A stretch of 64,000 nucleotides of DNA from positions 62,001 through 126,000 of the forward strand of contig JADJDQ010000004.1 of NCBI GenBank assembly GCA_016702605.1. The letters are read 5' to 3'. Below, one piece after another: positions 8,447-16,928 of the stretch. Each line of letters opens with the position of its first letter. Within the stretch, counting starts at the first letter, position 1. The notes under the pieces are model-generated. The model ran no database searches. It was given only the letters and a program-made list of their open reading frames with translations, and had not been told where the DNA came from. A program made the position numbers and the translations under genes. This DNA is from Candidatus Intricatilinea gracilis. Lineage in GTDB: Bacteria; Pseudomonadota; Gammaproteobacteria; Burkholderiales; Burkholderiaceae_C.

Positions 8447-9919
8447 ATGGCCAGCATCAGTTCAGCCGGTATCGGTAGCGGCCTGGATGTCAGTTCGATC
8501 GTCACGCAGCTCATGGCCGTCGAGAAGGCGCCCTTGCAGCAGATGCAGTCGCAGGCGAGCACCATCCAGAACAAGTTGAGTGCCTACGGCAAGATCCAGA
8601 GCTTCGTGTCGGCACTGCGCGACGCGGCGTCGACATTGACCAAACCCACCACCTGGGGCGACACCACCGCCACGTCGGGCGATACGAGTGTGTTCACCGC
8701 TACCACCGACACCAACGCCACGGCCGGCAACTACAGCATGACTGTGCAGCAGTTGGCCAGCGCGCAGATGGTGGCTTCACCTGCCAGCGTGTTCCCGGTC
8801 GGTTCGGGCACCTTGCGTATCGATGTCGGCAGCCTCAATGCGGGTGGCACGGGCATCGACCTCAAGCCGGGCACCTCCTCGGTCAACGTGACGATCGACG
8901 CGGGCGATACCCCGGCGCAGGTGCGCGACAAGATCAACGCGGCCAAGGCTGGCGTGACGGCGTCGATCATCACCGACGCGGCGGGCTCGCGCCTGGTGCT
9001 GCGCGGCAGTGACACCGGCAAGGACAACGCGTTCACGATCACAGGCATCGACGACCCGCTCGATACCACCACACCGGCCGGGCAGCGGCCTTCGAACCTC
9101 ACGTTCTCGGCCACCGATCTGGCGGCGGCTACCGACGGCCTGCCCGCCACGGTGAGCAACTCGCAGCTGACATTCACACAAGCTGCAGTCAACGCCAAGG
9201 CGACGATCAACGGCCTGGCGGTGGAGACCTCGTCCAACGTGATGTCGGGGGTGCTCGACGGCGTGACCGTCAAGCTCGCCAAGGTCAGCGCCACACCGGT
9301 CGAGCTCACGGTGGCAACCAACAACGAATCGATCAAGAAGGCCATCACCAACTTCACCGATGCCTACAACAGCCTGAACAAGTACCTGGCAGACCAGACC
9401 AAATACGACGCTGCCAACAAGGTGAGTGCCACCTTGCAAGGTGACTCGGGCACCAATGCGCTGCGTTCGGCCATGCGGGGCATCGTCGGCGGTTCGAGTG
9501 GTGGCACCGGTGTGTTCCATCGGCTGTCGGAACTGGGCATTTCGCCGCAGTCCGACGGCAGCTTGTCGGTGGACAGCACCAAGCTGACGTCCGCGCTGGG
9601 CAAGTTGTCCGACGTGAAGGACTTGTTCGCCAAGAGTGATGCAGCACTCGATGCAGACAATGGATTTGGCGCGCGGATGAAGAAGTGGGGCGACGCCCTG
9701 CTCAGCTTCGATGGCTCGCTCACCACCCGCAGCGACAGCCTGAGGCGTCAGATCTCGGCCAACTCGAAGAAGCAGGATGCCTTCAATGACCGCATGACGG
9801 CGGTCGAGGCACGCATGCGTGCGCAGTATTCGGCGCTGGACACCAAGATGGCCACGCTCAACGGTCTGTCGTCATACCTGACGCAGCAGATCACGAACAT
9901 GAACAAGAGTTCGACCTGA
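8447..9919 (+). CDS. fliD: Flagellar filament cap protein FliD (HAP2)
   Basis: 490 aa. FliD forms the cap at the filament tip and helps incoming flagellin fold. The N-terminus MASISSAGIGSGLDVSSIV is the family signature; the middle contains beta-rich flagellin hook-IN-like segments; the C-terminus (~400-490) is a long helix (DSLRRQISANSKKQDAF...MRAQYSALDTKMATLN) that interacts with other cap subunits. Length is typical. A GAGGGG site precedes the ATG. It lies directly after the flagellins and before fliS/fliT. Confidence 0.97.
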   Translation: MASISSAGIGSGLDVSSIVTQLMAVEKAPLQQMQSQASTIQNKLSAYGKIQSFVSALRDAASTLTKPTTWGDTTATSGDTSVFTATTDTNATAGNYSMTVQQLASAQMVASPASVFPVGSGTLRIDVGSLNAGGTGIDLKPGTSSVNVTIDAGDTPAQVRDKINAAKAGVTASIITDAAGSRLVLRGSDTGKDNAFTITGIDDPLDTTTPAGQRPSNLTFSATDLAAATDGLPATVSNSQLTFTQAAVNAKATINGLAVETSSNVMSGVLDGVTVKLAKVSATPVELTVATNNESIKKAITNFTDAYNSLNKYLADQTKYDAANKVSATLQGDSGTNALRSAMRGIVGGSSGGTGVFHRLSELGISPQSDGSLSVDSTKLTSALGKLSDVKDLFAKSDAALDADNGFGARMKKWGDALLSFDGSLTTRSDSLRRQISANSKKQDAFNDRMTAVEARMRAQYSALDTKMATLNGLSSYLTQQITNMNKSST

Positions 9920-10145
9920 CGGGTCGTCAGGTCGAGGCGGGTGGCCTGCGCTCGGTCCGAGCGTCCAGGTGCTCGTCCGGCGGTTGTTGTCCCCCCCCCG
10001 GGCAGGTGCCCGAATTGACTGGGTCGGGCCGGCTTATTCCGAGGTTCGTCGGTTTGTGGATGAGTTCAAGTACGTCTGTGTCGTGTCGAGCGTTGGTTCG
10101 ACCACTTCAACCCAACCCCACTCGTACCTACAGGACTCGCCCATC

Positions 10146-10565
10146 ATGTTCAGCCCAGCCACATCCTCGGGCCGTGCCGGTCGCACGGCGGCGCTTTACC
10201 AACAGGTGGGCGTCGAAACCCAGATCTCGACGGCCAGTCCACATGCGCTGACCCTGATCCTGTTCGACCGCCTGATCGGTGCGGTCAGGCAGGCGCGTCT
10301 GTCGCTCGATGCGGGCCAGGTCGACGACAAGGGCCGCCACATCGGCTTGGCCGTGCGTATCCTCGACGAAGGCCTGCGGTCCAGCCTGAACATGCAGGAC
10401 GGCGGCGACATCGCGCTCAACCTGCGCGATCTGTACGACTATGCCCAGATCCGCCTGCTCAAGGCCAATCTGCACAACGACTCCGCGGCGCTGGACGAGG
10501 TGGTCGAGCTGATCACGCCGCTGCGTGACGCCTGGGTCGCGATCCGCGACAACGTACCGGCCTGA
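10146..10565 (+). CDS. fliS: Flagellin chaperone FliS, copy 1
   Basis: 139 aa helical-bundle chaperone that binds the flagellin C-terminus in the cytoplasm and prevents premature polymerisation. Recognisable segments are LYQQVGVETQISTASPHALTLILFDRLIGA and the C-terminal DEVVELITPLRDAWVAI. The ATG at 10146 lies about 11 nt after AGGACT; the longer upstream open frame is not conserved. It is paralogous to the gene at 10984, which may reflect specialisation for the two flagellins. Confidence 0.93.
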   Translation: MFSPATSSGRAGRTAALYQQVGVETQISTASPHALTLILFDRLIGAVRQARLSLDAGQVDDKGRHIGLAVRILDEGLRSSLNMQDGGDIALNLRDLYDYAQIRLLKANLHNDSAALDEVVELITPLRDAWVAIRDNVPA

Positions 10566-10586
10566 CAGGCGCCTGCGAGGCGCCTG
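10566..10586 (+). terminator. Hairpin immediately after fliS copy 1
   Basis: CAGGCGCCT-gcg-AGGCGCCTG, a 9-bp perfect stem with a 3-nt loop starting at the base after the fliS stop codon. No U-tract follows, so it may be a stability element or a Rho-assisted terminator. Confidence 0.4.
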
Positions 10587-10983
10587 CCGCCTCTGCCTGT
10601 CAACCTTGCCTTGCCCATTGCGGGCACTTTTGCTGGCACGTTCGGCACTCCTGTCTGCCACTGCTGGCTGCCCTTGCCGCTGCTGGCAGGCAGGCTGGCC
10701 GCGGCCTCGTGGCGAGGTCATTGCGGCCTGATCGACAGCTGCCTGCGACGCGGCAGCGTCTACCTCCTACCTTGCGCTCGCCGGCACCTTCGCTGCCGGG
10801 CGCTGAGCTTGGTCGCGGCCACCTCTCCCACGCAGCTAGGTCGACCGCCACAGCAGTGCTGTTGGCAACGACTGGTCGTCGAATCGACGTCAGATCGAGC
10901 GAAGCGGGCACCTGCCGCCGCTCAAGTGGGCCACGCCGGGAACCGATAACAAGAACATCCCAGCCCACACTGACGCCAACACC
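10587..10983. other. Intergenic spacer between the two fliS genes
   Basis: About 400 bp that interrupts an otherwise tight filament-gene cluster. Open frames on both strands are Arg/Ala/Pro-rich with no recognisable similarity and are probably chance frames. The only supported element is the sigma-28-like promoter near its right end. Confidence 0.5.
10922..10949 (+). promoter_or_regulatory. Sigma-28-like promoter of fliS copy 2
   Basis: TCAAGTGG (10922-10929), 12 nt, ACCGATAA (10942-10949). The -10 element is identical to that of fliC1, with the same 12-nt spacer, and lies 34 bp before the fliS ATG. Confidence 0.55.
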
Positions 10984-11406
10984 ATGTTTGCACCCGCCAG
11001 TCCACACCGCGCCCCACCATCGCAGATGCTGTCGGGCCTGTACCGCCAGGTCGGCGTCGAAACCGGCGTCAAGACCGCCGACCCGCACAAGCTCGTGCTG
11101 ATGCTCTACGACGGCCTGCTCGAAGCCATCGCCCAGGCGCGTGGTGCCATGCGTGCGCGCCAGATCGAGGCCAAGAACCGCGCGATGACCCGCGCAGTGC
11201 GTATCGTCGACGAAGGTCTCAAGCCCGGGCTCAGCCCGGCAGGCGGAGAGCTCAGCACCTCGCTGTCCAGCTTGTACGCCTACGTGTCGATGCGCCTCAT
11301 GCAGGCCCATGCCCGCAACGACGAGGCTGCGCTCGATGAGTGCCGCCGCCTCATCACCCCGTTGCGCGACGCCTGGGCCACCATCGGCGAACGTATTCCT
11401 TCCTGA
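10984..11406 (+). CDS. fliS: Flagellin chaperone FliS, copy 2
   Basis: 140 aa, homologous to copy 1 over its whole length: MLSGLYRQVGVETGVKTADPH near the start, MLYDGLLEAI, and ECRRLITPLRDAWATIGERI at the end. No clear Shine-Dalgarno site precedes the ATG at 10984, but upstream codons lack similarity. It has its own sigma-28-like promoter and is followed 16 nt later by fliT. Tandem FliS genes beside tandem flagellins suggest partner-specific chaperones or dosage; which pairs with which cannot be told here. Confidence 0.92.
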   Translation: MFAPASPHRAPPSQMLSGLYRQVGVETGVKTADPHKLVLMLYDGLLEAIAQARGAMRARQIEAKNRAMTRAVRIVDEGLKPGLSPAGGELSTSLSSLYAYVSMRLMQAHARNDEAALDECRRLITPLRDAWATIGERIPS

Positions 11407-11422
11407 CACTCGAAAGCCCATC

Positions 11423-11776
11423 ATGACCAGCCAGACCGCGGCCGTCAGCCACCCATCCCACAGCGAGCCCGCCATGAACAACGCCCTGCTGCAGTACTAC
11501 GAGGCCATCGAAACGGCCAGTCGCGACATGCTCGACGCTGCGCGCGCCGGTGATTGGGATCGCGTCGTCAAGCTCGAGGGCGCCTGTGCGGTGCTGATCT
11601 CGCAACTCAAGCACGCTGCCAGTGAACACGGGCTTGGCCGTGAAGAAGCACAGCTCAAGTCGCGCATCATGCAGCGCATCCTGGTCAACGACGCCGAGGT
11701 GCGTGTGCTGGCCGAGCCCTGGCTCGAGGACCTCGACAAGCTGCTCGCCGGCCAACCGCGCAACGTGCTGCATTGA
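11423..11776 (+). CDS. fliT: FliT-like flagellar export chaperone
   Basis: 117 aa helical protein. Position (directly after fliS) and sequence (LLQYYEAIETASRDMLDAARAGDWDRVVKLEGAC) fit FliT, a chaperone for FliD that in enterobacteria also inhibits FlhDC. The start may be the ATG at 11423 or the one at 11474 (MNNALLQYY); neither has a strong ribosome site. The first 17 residues of the longer form are not conserved-looking, so the shorter product is possible. Confidence 0.75.
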   Translation: MTSQTAAVSHPSHSEPAMNNALLQYYEAIETASRDMLDAARAGDWDRVVKLEGACAVLISQLKHAASEHGLGREEAQLKSRIMQRILVNDAEVRVLAEPWLEDLDKLLAGQPRNVLH

Positions 11777-11788
11777 GTGCGGGTCGCC

Positions 11789-12589
11789 ATGATGCGCATC
11801 ACCTCCTTGCTGCCGCTGCGCGCTCGGTCCGAACCCACCCAGCTCGCTTCGGCAGCCGCGGCGGGTGATTCCGGGCAGTTCCGAGTGACCGATGCGGCCG
11901 AGATCGGCGATCTGCTCGACCAGCTGATCGCGCGGCGCCTGCCGATCACGTTGGCGACGCCGGATGGCGTGAACTTCACCACCCACCTGGTCAGCAGTGA
12001 TCATTCGGCCCGGCGCATCGGTTTTGCCGCCAGCAACCGCGACATGCGCCTGCGCTCGCTGATCGACATCGACGAGGCCCTGGCGGTGGCCTACATCGAT
12101 CGGGTGCGGCTGCAGTTCGACCTCGGCGGCCTGATGCTCGTGCACGGCGCCAAGGACAGCGTGCTGCAGGCCGAATGGCCGGTGTCGATGTATCGCTTCC
12201 AGCGCCGCGACAGTTACCGCGTGCGCCCGCTCGACCACCAAAAGCCGGTGGCCCATCTCATCCATCCGGCCGCCTCGCTGCATGCCCTGGCCCTGCGCAT
12301 CATCGACCTCAGCCTGGGTGGGCTGGCCTTGCAGTTGCCACCGGACGTGGAAGCGTTCGAACCGGGCACGCGACTCGATCCGGTCGAAGTCGACCTCGAT
12401 GCCTTGACCCGCCTGAACGTGGCCCTGCGGGTGGTGCACGTCAGTGTGCTCGACGGCGGCAGCAATGGCACCCGTCTGGGGTGTGAATGGCTGCGTATCG
12501 GCGCCGAGGGCGCCCGGGTGCTGCAGCGGTATATCGACCTGACACAAAAGCGCCAGCGTCTGATGCTGGCCAGCGCCCGGGGCGACTGA
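11789..12589 (+). CDS. ycgR: YcgR-like flagellar brake protein with PilZ domain
   Basis: About 266 aa. An N-terminal YcgR-type domain (~30-135) is followed by a PilZ domain with both c-di-GMP-binding motifs visible: the RxxxR-type RFQRRDSYRV and D-L-S-L-G-G (IIDLSLGGLAL). YcgR binds the motor when c-di-GMP is high and slows rotation. The frame is open from a GTG at 11777 just after the fliT stop; I chose the ATG at 11789, though the ATG at 11792 is equally possible. It is co-directional with fliS-fliT and convergent with fliE. Confidence 0.87.
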   Translation: MMRITSLLPLRARSEPTQLASAAAAGDSGQFRVTDAAEIGDLLDQLIARRLPITLATPDGVNFTTHLVSSDHSARRIGFAASNRDMRLRSLIDIDEALAVAYIDRVRLQFDLGGLMLVHGAKDSVLQAEWPVSMYRFQRRDSYRVRPLDHQKPVAHLIHPAASLHALALRIIDLSLGGLALQLPPDVEAFEPGTRLDPVEVDLDALTRLNVALRVVHVSVLDGGSNGTRLGCEWLRIGAEGARVLQRYIDLTQKRQRLMLASARGD

Positions 12590-12613
12590 GGTGCCGGCCG
12601 GGCGCCCGGCGCC
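12590..12613. terminator. Hairpin between convergent ycgR and fliE
   Basis: GGTGCCGG and CCGGCGCC form an 8-bp stem (one G-T pair) with an 8-nt loop in the 30-bp gap between the two stop codons. It could serve both directions but has no T-tract. Confidence 0.4.
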
Positions 12614-12619
12614 TGGTGC

Positions 12620-12970
12620 CTACACCTGCATGTTCATGATGTCGCTGTAGGCCTGCACCAGGCGGTTGCGCACCTGCACGGCGGCCTGAAAGCCGATCTG
12701 TGCCTTCTGCATCGCCACCATGGTCTGCTCGAGGCTGACCGTGGGGTTGTCGAGTGACACCTCGCGCTGCATCTGGGTGGCCTGGGTCTGCGCCGCACTG
12801 ACCGATTTCAGTGCGTCGCTGAACGCCTGCGAAAACCCCGCCCCCTTGACCGCACCGCTGGGCGTCGTATTGCCGGCGCCTGTGCTGGCGCGCACCCGAT
12901 CGGCCACCTGCGGCATGCCGGCGCGGGCTGCTGCCTGGGCAAAGTCGAAGGGTTTGAGCTTGACGTCCAT
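12620..12970 (-). CDS. fliE: Flagellar hook-basal body protein FliE
   Basis: 116 aa adaptor between the MS ring and the proximal rod, exported by the flagellar type III system. The C-terminal half has the family pattern: NPTVSLEQTMVAMQKAQIGFQAAVQVRNRLVQAY followed by DIMNMQV at the terminus. The N-terminal start is MDVKLKPFDF at 12970. The open frame extends far upstream through fliF in antisense; that part is not coding. fliE is transcribed away from fliF, a common arrangement in betaproteobacteria. Confidence 0.95.
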   Translation of the reverse strand: MDVKLKPFDFAQAAARAGMPQVADRVRASTGAGNTTPSGAVKGAGFSQAFSDALKSVSAAQTQATQMQREVSLDNPTVSLEQTMVAMQKAQIGFQAAVQVRNRLVQAYSDIMNMQV

Positions 12971-13036
12971 CACGCAGTCCGCAGCGATGCGGTCCGGTGG
13001 TGCGACGGGCGGGCAGGGTTCGAGGCCATGGTGGGC

Positions 13037-13128
13037 ATTGTGGTCAGCCCGGGCTGGCGCGATGGCGCGAACAAGGGGGCTGAACTCGAGTTGTTCGCGC
13101 CATGGGACTGTGGAGGCGTCCGAATAAT
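13037..13128. promoter_or_regulatory. Divergent fliE/fliF control region with FlhDC-box-like inverted repeat
   Basis: A perfect 13-bp inverted repeat, ATGGCGCGAACAA (13062-13074) and TTGTTCGCGCCAT (13091-13103), is separated by 16 bp. This resembles the paired half-sites of FlhDC boxes (about 28 bp centre to centre). Toward fliF, GCCAT is followed 18 nt later by GAATAAT (13122-13128), a -10-like element. Toward fliE, GCCAT is followed 18 nt later by CCACAAT on the minus strand (13043-13037). Good -35 hexamers are absent, as expected for activator-dependent class II promoters. Confidence 0.55.
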
Positions 13129-13195
13129 TGCTCGTGCCGGAATCTGATGGAACCGGCGGCGCACCAGCCGCTGGCCGGCACGACAGGACCCTCAC

Positions 13196-14929
13196 GTGGA
13201 CAACGCACTGCAACCGCTCAACGCCAACGCGCTCGCCGCCGAGAGTTCTGCCTCGCCGAACAGCCTGGGTGGGCGTCTGGCCGCTCTGCCCATGGGGCGC
13301 AAGGTCTTGCTCGGGGCGGGCATTCTTGCCCTGCTGGCCATCGTCGGTGCGGCGATGTTTGCCGGCCAGCGTGAAGACTACAAGGTGCTCTTCGCCAACC
13401 TGAGCGACAAGGACGGCGGTGCCGTGGTGGCCCAGCTCAGCCAGATGAACGTGCCGTACAAATTCACCGAAGGTGGCAGCGCCGTGCTGGTGCCGGCGGG
13501 CAAGGTGCACGACGTGCGTCTGAAGCTGGCCCAGGCCGGTCTGCCCAAGGGTGGCACGGTCGGCTTCGAGCTGATGGACAACGCCCGCTTCGGCACCACC
13601 CAGTTCCAGGAGCGGCTCAACTTCCAGCGCGGCCTCGAAGGTGAACTGGTGCGCTCGATCACGGCCTTGTCGGCCGTGCAGGGTGCCCGTGTCCATCTGG
13701 CGCTGCCGGCGCAGAACGGCTTTTTCCGCGACCAGCAAAAACCCAGCGCCTCGGTGCTGCTCACGCTGCACCCCGGGCGCACGCTCGACCGCACCCAGAT
13801 CGCCGGCATCGTGCACCTGGTGTCGTCCAGCGTGCCCGAGCTCAACCCCAAGGCGGTGAGTGTGCTCGACCAGAGTGGCAGCCTGATTTCGGGTTCGGGC
13901 GAGGAAGGCGCCGGTGGCAACGGCCTGGACGCCCAGCAACTGCAATACGTGCGCCAGATCGAGGCCAGTTACACCAAACGTGTGCTCGACATCCTCGAAC
14001 CCGTGGTCGGGCGAGATCACCTGCGCGCCCAGGTCAGCGCCGACATCGACTTCACACAAAGTGAGTCCACCTCCGAACAGTTCCGCCCCAACCAGGGCAA
14101 CGAGCCGGCCGCGGTGCGCAGCGCCCAGACCGTGGAGCAGAACAACCCCGGTGCCAACCAGCCCAGTGGTGTGCCGGGTGCCGCCACCAACCAGCCGCCC
14201 ACGCCGGCCACCGCGCCGATCAACGGCCAGGCCCAGACGCTGCAGGCCGCACAGGCCGGCGGCGGCGCGATGGGGGGCAATGCCAAACGTGAGTCGGTCA
14301 CCAACTACGAGGTCGACAAGACCGTCAAGGTGACACGTGCCGCCACAGGCACCATCAAACGCATCTCGGCGGCCGTGGTGGTGAACCACCGCAGCGTCAC
14401 CGATGCCAAGGGCAAGGTGCAGAACCAGCCGCTCAGCGCCGAAGACATCGACAAACTCACTGCGTTGGTGCAGGAGACACTCGGCTACAGCAAGGAACGC
14501 GGCGACACCGTCAAGGTCATCAACGCGCCGTTCCGTGTCGAGAAGCCGGTCGAGGACATCACGCCGCTGTGGAAACAGCAAGAGGTGCAAGACATGGTGC
14601 GCACCCTGGCGCTGCCGATCGGGCTGGCCGTGCTGGCGCTGATCGTCGTGTTCGGTGCCATCCGCCCGGCGCTGCGTGCCGCCTCACCCGACGCTGCCAG
14701 CGAACGGGTCGATGCCGTGGTCGACGATCCCAACGCCCTGCCGGCGCTGGGCGACGGCAGCACCGGCGGCGCCCACAAGCCCGGAGAAGCCGGCAGCCAC
14801 GCCCTGCCGGCGCCCGATGCTGCGCCCGACCCCATCCAGATCAAGCTCGAAGAGGCCCGCAAGCTGGCCCGCGAGAACCCGGCCGCGGTGGCCAACATCA
14901 TGCGCAGCTGGGTCAGCAAGGACGCCTGA
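13196..14929 (+). CDS. fliF: Flagellar MS-ring protein FliF
   Basis: 577 aa. It forms the membrane-embedded MS ring on which the motor and export gate are built. The first membrane segment is at ~38-58 (LLGAGILALLAIVGAAMFAG); the YscJ-like ring-building domain follows (YKVLFANLSDKDGGAVV, VPYKFTEGGSAVLVPAG); the second membrane segment is at ~460-480 (LALPIGLAVLALIVVFGAI); the C-terminal tail (~540-577) is the FliG-binding part. The start is GTG at 13196 with AGGA at 7-nt spacing. It is first gene of fliFGHIJK. Confidence 0.97.
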   Translation: MDNALQPLNANALAAESSASPNSLGGRLAALPMGRKVLLGAGILALLAIVGAAMFAGQREDYKVLFANLSDKDGGAVVAQLSQMNVPYKFTEGGSAVLVPAGKVHDVRLKLAQAGLPKGGTVGFELMDNARFGTTQFQERLNFQRGLEGELVRSITALSAVQGARVHLALPAQNGFFRDQQKPSASVLLTLHPGRTLDRTQIAGIVHLVSSSVPELNPKAVSVLDQSGSLISGSGEEGAGGNGLDAQQLQYVRQIEASYTKRVLDILEPVVGRDHLRAQVSADIDFTQSESTSEQFRPNQGNEPAAVRSAQTVEQNNPGANQPSGVPGAATNQPPTPATAPINGQAQTLQAAQAGGGAMGGNAKRESVTNYEVDKTVKVTRAATGTIKRISAAVVVNHRSVTDAKGKVQNQPLSAEDIDKLTALVQETLGYSKERGDTVKVINAPFRVEKPVEDITPLWKQQEVQDMVRTLALPIGLAVLALIVVFGAIRPALRAASPDAASERVDAVVDDPNALPALGDGSTGGAHKPGEAGSHALPAPDAAPDPIQIKLEEARKLARENPAAVANIMRSWVSKDA

Positions 14930-14980
14930 TCGGCGCCGCTTCCAGATCTTCATCAGACGACACCGCGCAAGGATTACCTC

Positions 14981-15976
14981 ATGGACGACCAAGGCCTCGA
15001 AGACGCTGCGATCTTCCTCATGTCGCTGGGTGAGCACGAAGCCTCCGAAGTCTTCAAGCACCTCACGCCCAAGGAAGTGCAGCGCCTGGGCGAAACCATT
15101 GCCCGCATGAAGTCGGTCTCGCGCGAGCGTTACGACGGCGTGCTCAACAAGTTCGCCACCGACGCGCATGGCCAGAGTGCTCTGGTGAGTGACACCGACG
15201 AATACGTCAAGGCCGTGCTGCGCAAGGCGCTGGGCGACGACAAGGCCAACCTGCTGATCGACCGCATCTTGCAAGGCAGCGATGTGTCGGGCATCGAGAG
15301 CCTGAAGTGGATGGACGCCAGCGCCATCGCCGAGCTGCTGCGCAACGAACATCCGCAGATCGTCGCCGCCATCCTGGTGCACCTCGAATACGACCAGGTG
15401 GCCGACGTGCTCAAACAAATGCCCGAACGTGTGCGCAACGAGGTGCTGGTGCGGGTGGCCACACTCGACGGCATCCAGCCCGCCGCGCTCAAGGACTTGA
15501 ACGAGGTGCTCGGCAAGGTGCTGGCCGGCGGCGACCGCATGAGAAAGAGCAGCCTGGGCGGCATCAAGCCCGCGGCCGAGATCATCAACATGATGGGTTC
15601 GGCGGTCGAGACCTCGGTGCTCGACTACATCCGCGAGGCCGACAACGACCTGGCGCAAAAGATCATGGACAACATGTTCACCTTCGACGACCTGGTCAAG
15701 GTGGACGACAAGGGCATCCAGTCGCTGCTCAAGGAAGTGCAGAGCGAGTCGCTCATCATTGCCCTCAAGGGCGCCACACCCGAGCTGCGCGACAAGATCT
15801 TCAAGAACATGTCCAGCCGCGCCGCCGAGACCCTCAAGGAAGACCTCGAGGCGCGCGGCCCCGTGCGGGTGGCCGACGTCGAAAGCGAGCAAAAGGAAAT
15901 GCTCAAGATCGTGCGCCGCCTGGCCGACGAAGGTGTGATCGTGCTGGCCGGAGGCGGTGATGACCAGTTCCTCTGA
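14981..15976 (+). CDS. fliG: Flagellar motor switch protein FliG
   Basis: 331 aa, typical length. It is the rotor protein that contacts the stators and couples ion flow to torque. The N-terminal FliF-binding domain is followed by the middle EHPQIVAAILVHLEYDQVADVL segment and the C-terminal charged helix containing MFTFDDLVKVDDKGIQSLLKEV. The ATG at 14981 begins MDDQGLEDAAIFLMSLGE. It is 51 nt after fliF and overlaps fliH. Confidence 0.98.
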   Translation: MDDQGLEDAAIFLMSLGEHEASEVFKHLTPKEVQRLGETIARMKSVSRERYDGVLNKFATDAHGQSALVSDTDEYVKAVLRKALGDDKANLLIDRILQGSDVSGIESLKWMDASAIAELLRNEHPQIVAAILVHLEYDQVADVLKQMPERVRNEVLVRVATLDGIQPAALKDLNEVLGKVLAGGDRMRKSSLGGIKPAAEIINMMGSAVETSVLDYIREADNDLAQKIMDNMFTFDDLVKVDDKGIQSLLKEVQSESLIIALKGATPELRDKIFKNMSSRAAETLKEDLEARGPVRVADVESEQKEMLKIVRRLADEGVIVLAGGGDDQFL

Positions 15977-16928
15977 ACACGACCGGGCCGAGGGCGCCGC
16001 CCGCCTGGCCCAACGTATCGCCCAGCGCGACGCCGAACTCAAGGTGCAGCGCGCTGGCGCGGGTGGTGCACGCGTCGGCACCCACGCCGTGCCGCCGGCA
16101 CCACCCTCGGCCAACCCCTACGCCCGGTTCATCCCGCGCGAGGAACTCGGCGCCTTCGCCGCCTGGCAGCCCGACAGCTTCGAAAGTTCGCGCCAGCGCC
16201 CCAATCTCAGCGCCCAGCCCGACCCCGAACAACAACGCCTGGCGGCCGAACGCGCCGCCGCGCAGGCCGTGGCCGATGCGGCGCGCGAGCGCGAGCGCCG
16301 ACTCAGTGCCCGCGCCCACGAGCTGCGCCAGGCCCGGGCCGACGGTTACCAGGAAGGCCAGCGCGACACGCAGGCCGCCTTCGAGACCTTCCGCCAGGGG
16401 TTTGCCGCCCAGGCCGGCGGCCATGTCGACGCGTTGCTCGCTGCCTTGCAGCACCGCCTGGTCGGGCTCGAGCAGGATCTGGCGCAACGTGTGGCCGGCA
16501 TCGCGCTCGAAGTGGCGCAGCAGGTGGTGCGCAGTGAACTGATGCTCAACCCGGCGCAGGTGGTGGCCGTCACACAAGAGGCGCTGAGTGCGCTGCTCGT
16601 GTCGGCACGCCACATCACCGTGCGGCTCAACCCGGACGACTTCACCCTGGTGGCCGAAGGCTGCGCCGAACTCATCGCCGTGCGCGGCGCCCGCCTGGTG
16701 CCTGACCGCAGCATCGAACGTGGTGGATGCCTGGTCGACAGCGACATCGGCCTGGTCGACGGCACCGTGGCTTCGCGCTGGCAACGCGCCAGCGCTGCAC
16801 TCGGGCGCAGCACCCCGTGGGCGGCTGGCGAACCGACACCACGCCACGATGTGCCCGCGCCCGAAGCGCCCTATGTGCCCGACCCGGCACCACAGCCCAA
16901 CGACAATGGCGCCGGAGTGCCGGCATGA
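15960..16928 (+). CDS. fliH: Flagellar assembly protein FliH
   Basis: 322 aa. FliH dimers bind and restrain the export ATPase FliI and link it to the C ring. The N-terminal third is low-complexity (Ala/Pro/Gln/Arg-rich), followed by a helical region with Gly-containing repeats (ARADGYQEGQRDTQAAFETF) and a C-terminal V-ATPase-E-like domain (LARRVAGIALEVAQQVV-like, VRLNPDDFTLVAEG). The protein is longer than the usual ~230-250 aa because of the N-terminus and a Pro-rich tail. The ATG at 15960 (or the GTG at 15957) overlaps the end of fliG by 17 nt. Confidence 0.93.
   Translation: MTSSSEHDRAEGAARLAQRIAQRDAELKVQRAGAGGARVGTHAVPPAPPSANPYARFIPREELGAFAAWQPDSFESSRQRPNLSAQPDPEQQRLAAERAAAQAVADAARERERRLSARAHELRQARADGYQEGQRDTQAAFETFRQGFAAQAGGHVDALLAALQHRLVGLEQDLAQRVAGIALEVAQQVVRSELMLNPAQVVAVTQEALSALLVSARHITVRLNPDDFTLVAEGCAELIAVRGARLVPDRSIERGGCLVDSDIGLVDGTVASRWQRASAALGRSTPWAAGEPTPRHDVPAPEAPYVPDPAPQPNDNGAGVPA

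Noticed and set aside
12971..14590. Long minus-strand extension upstream of FliE
   Set aside because: It is antisense to fliF and unlike any FliE; the conserved start is at 12970.
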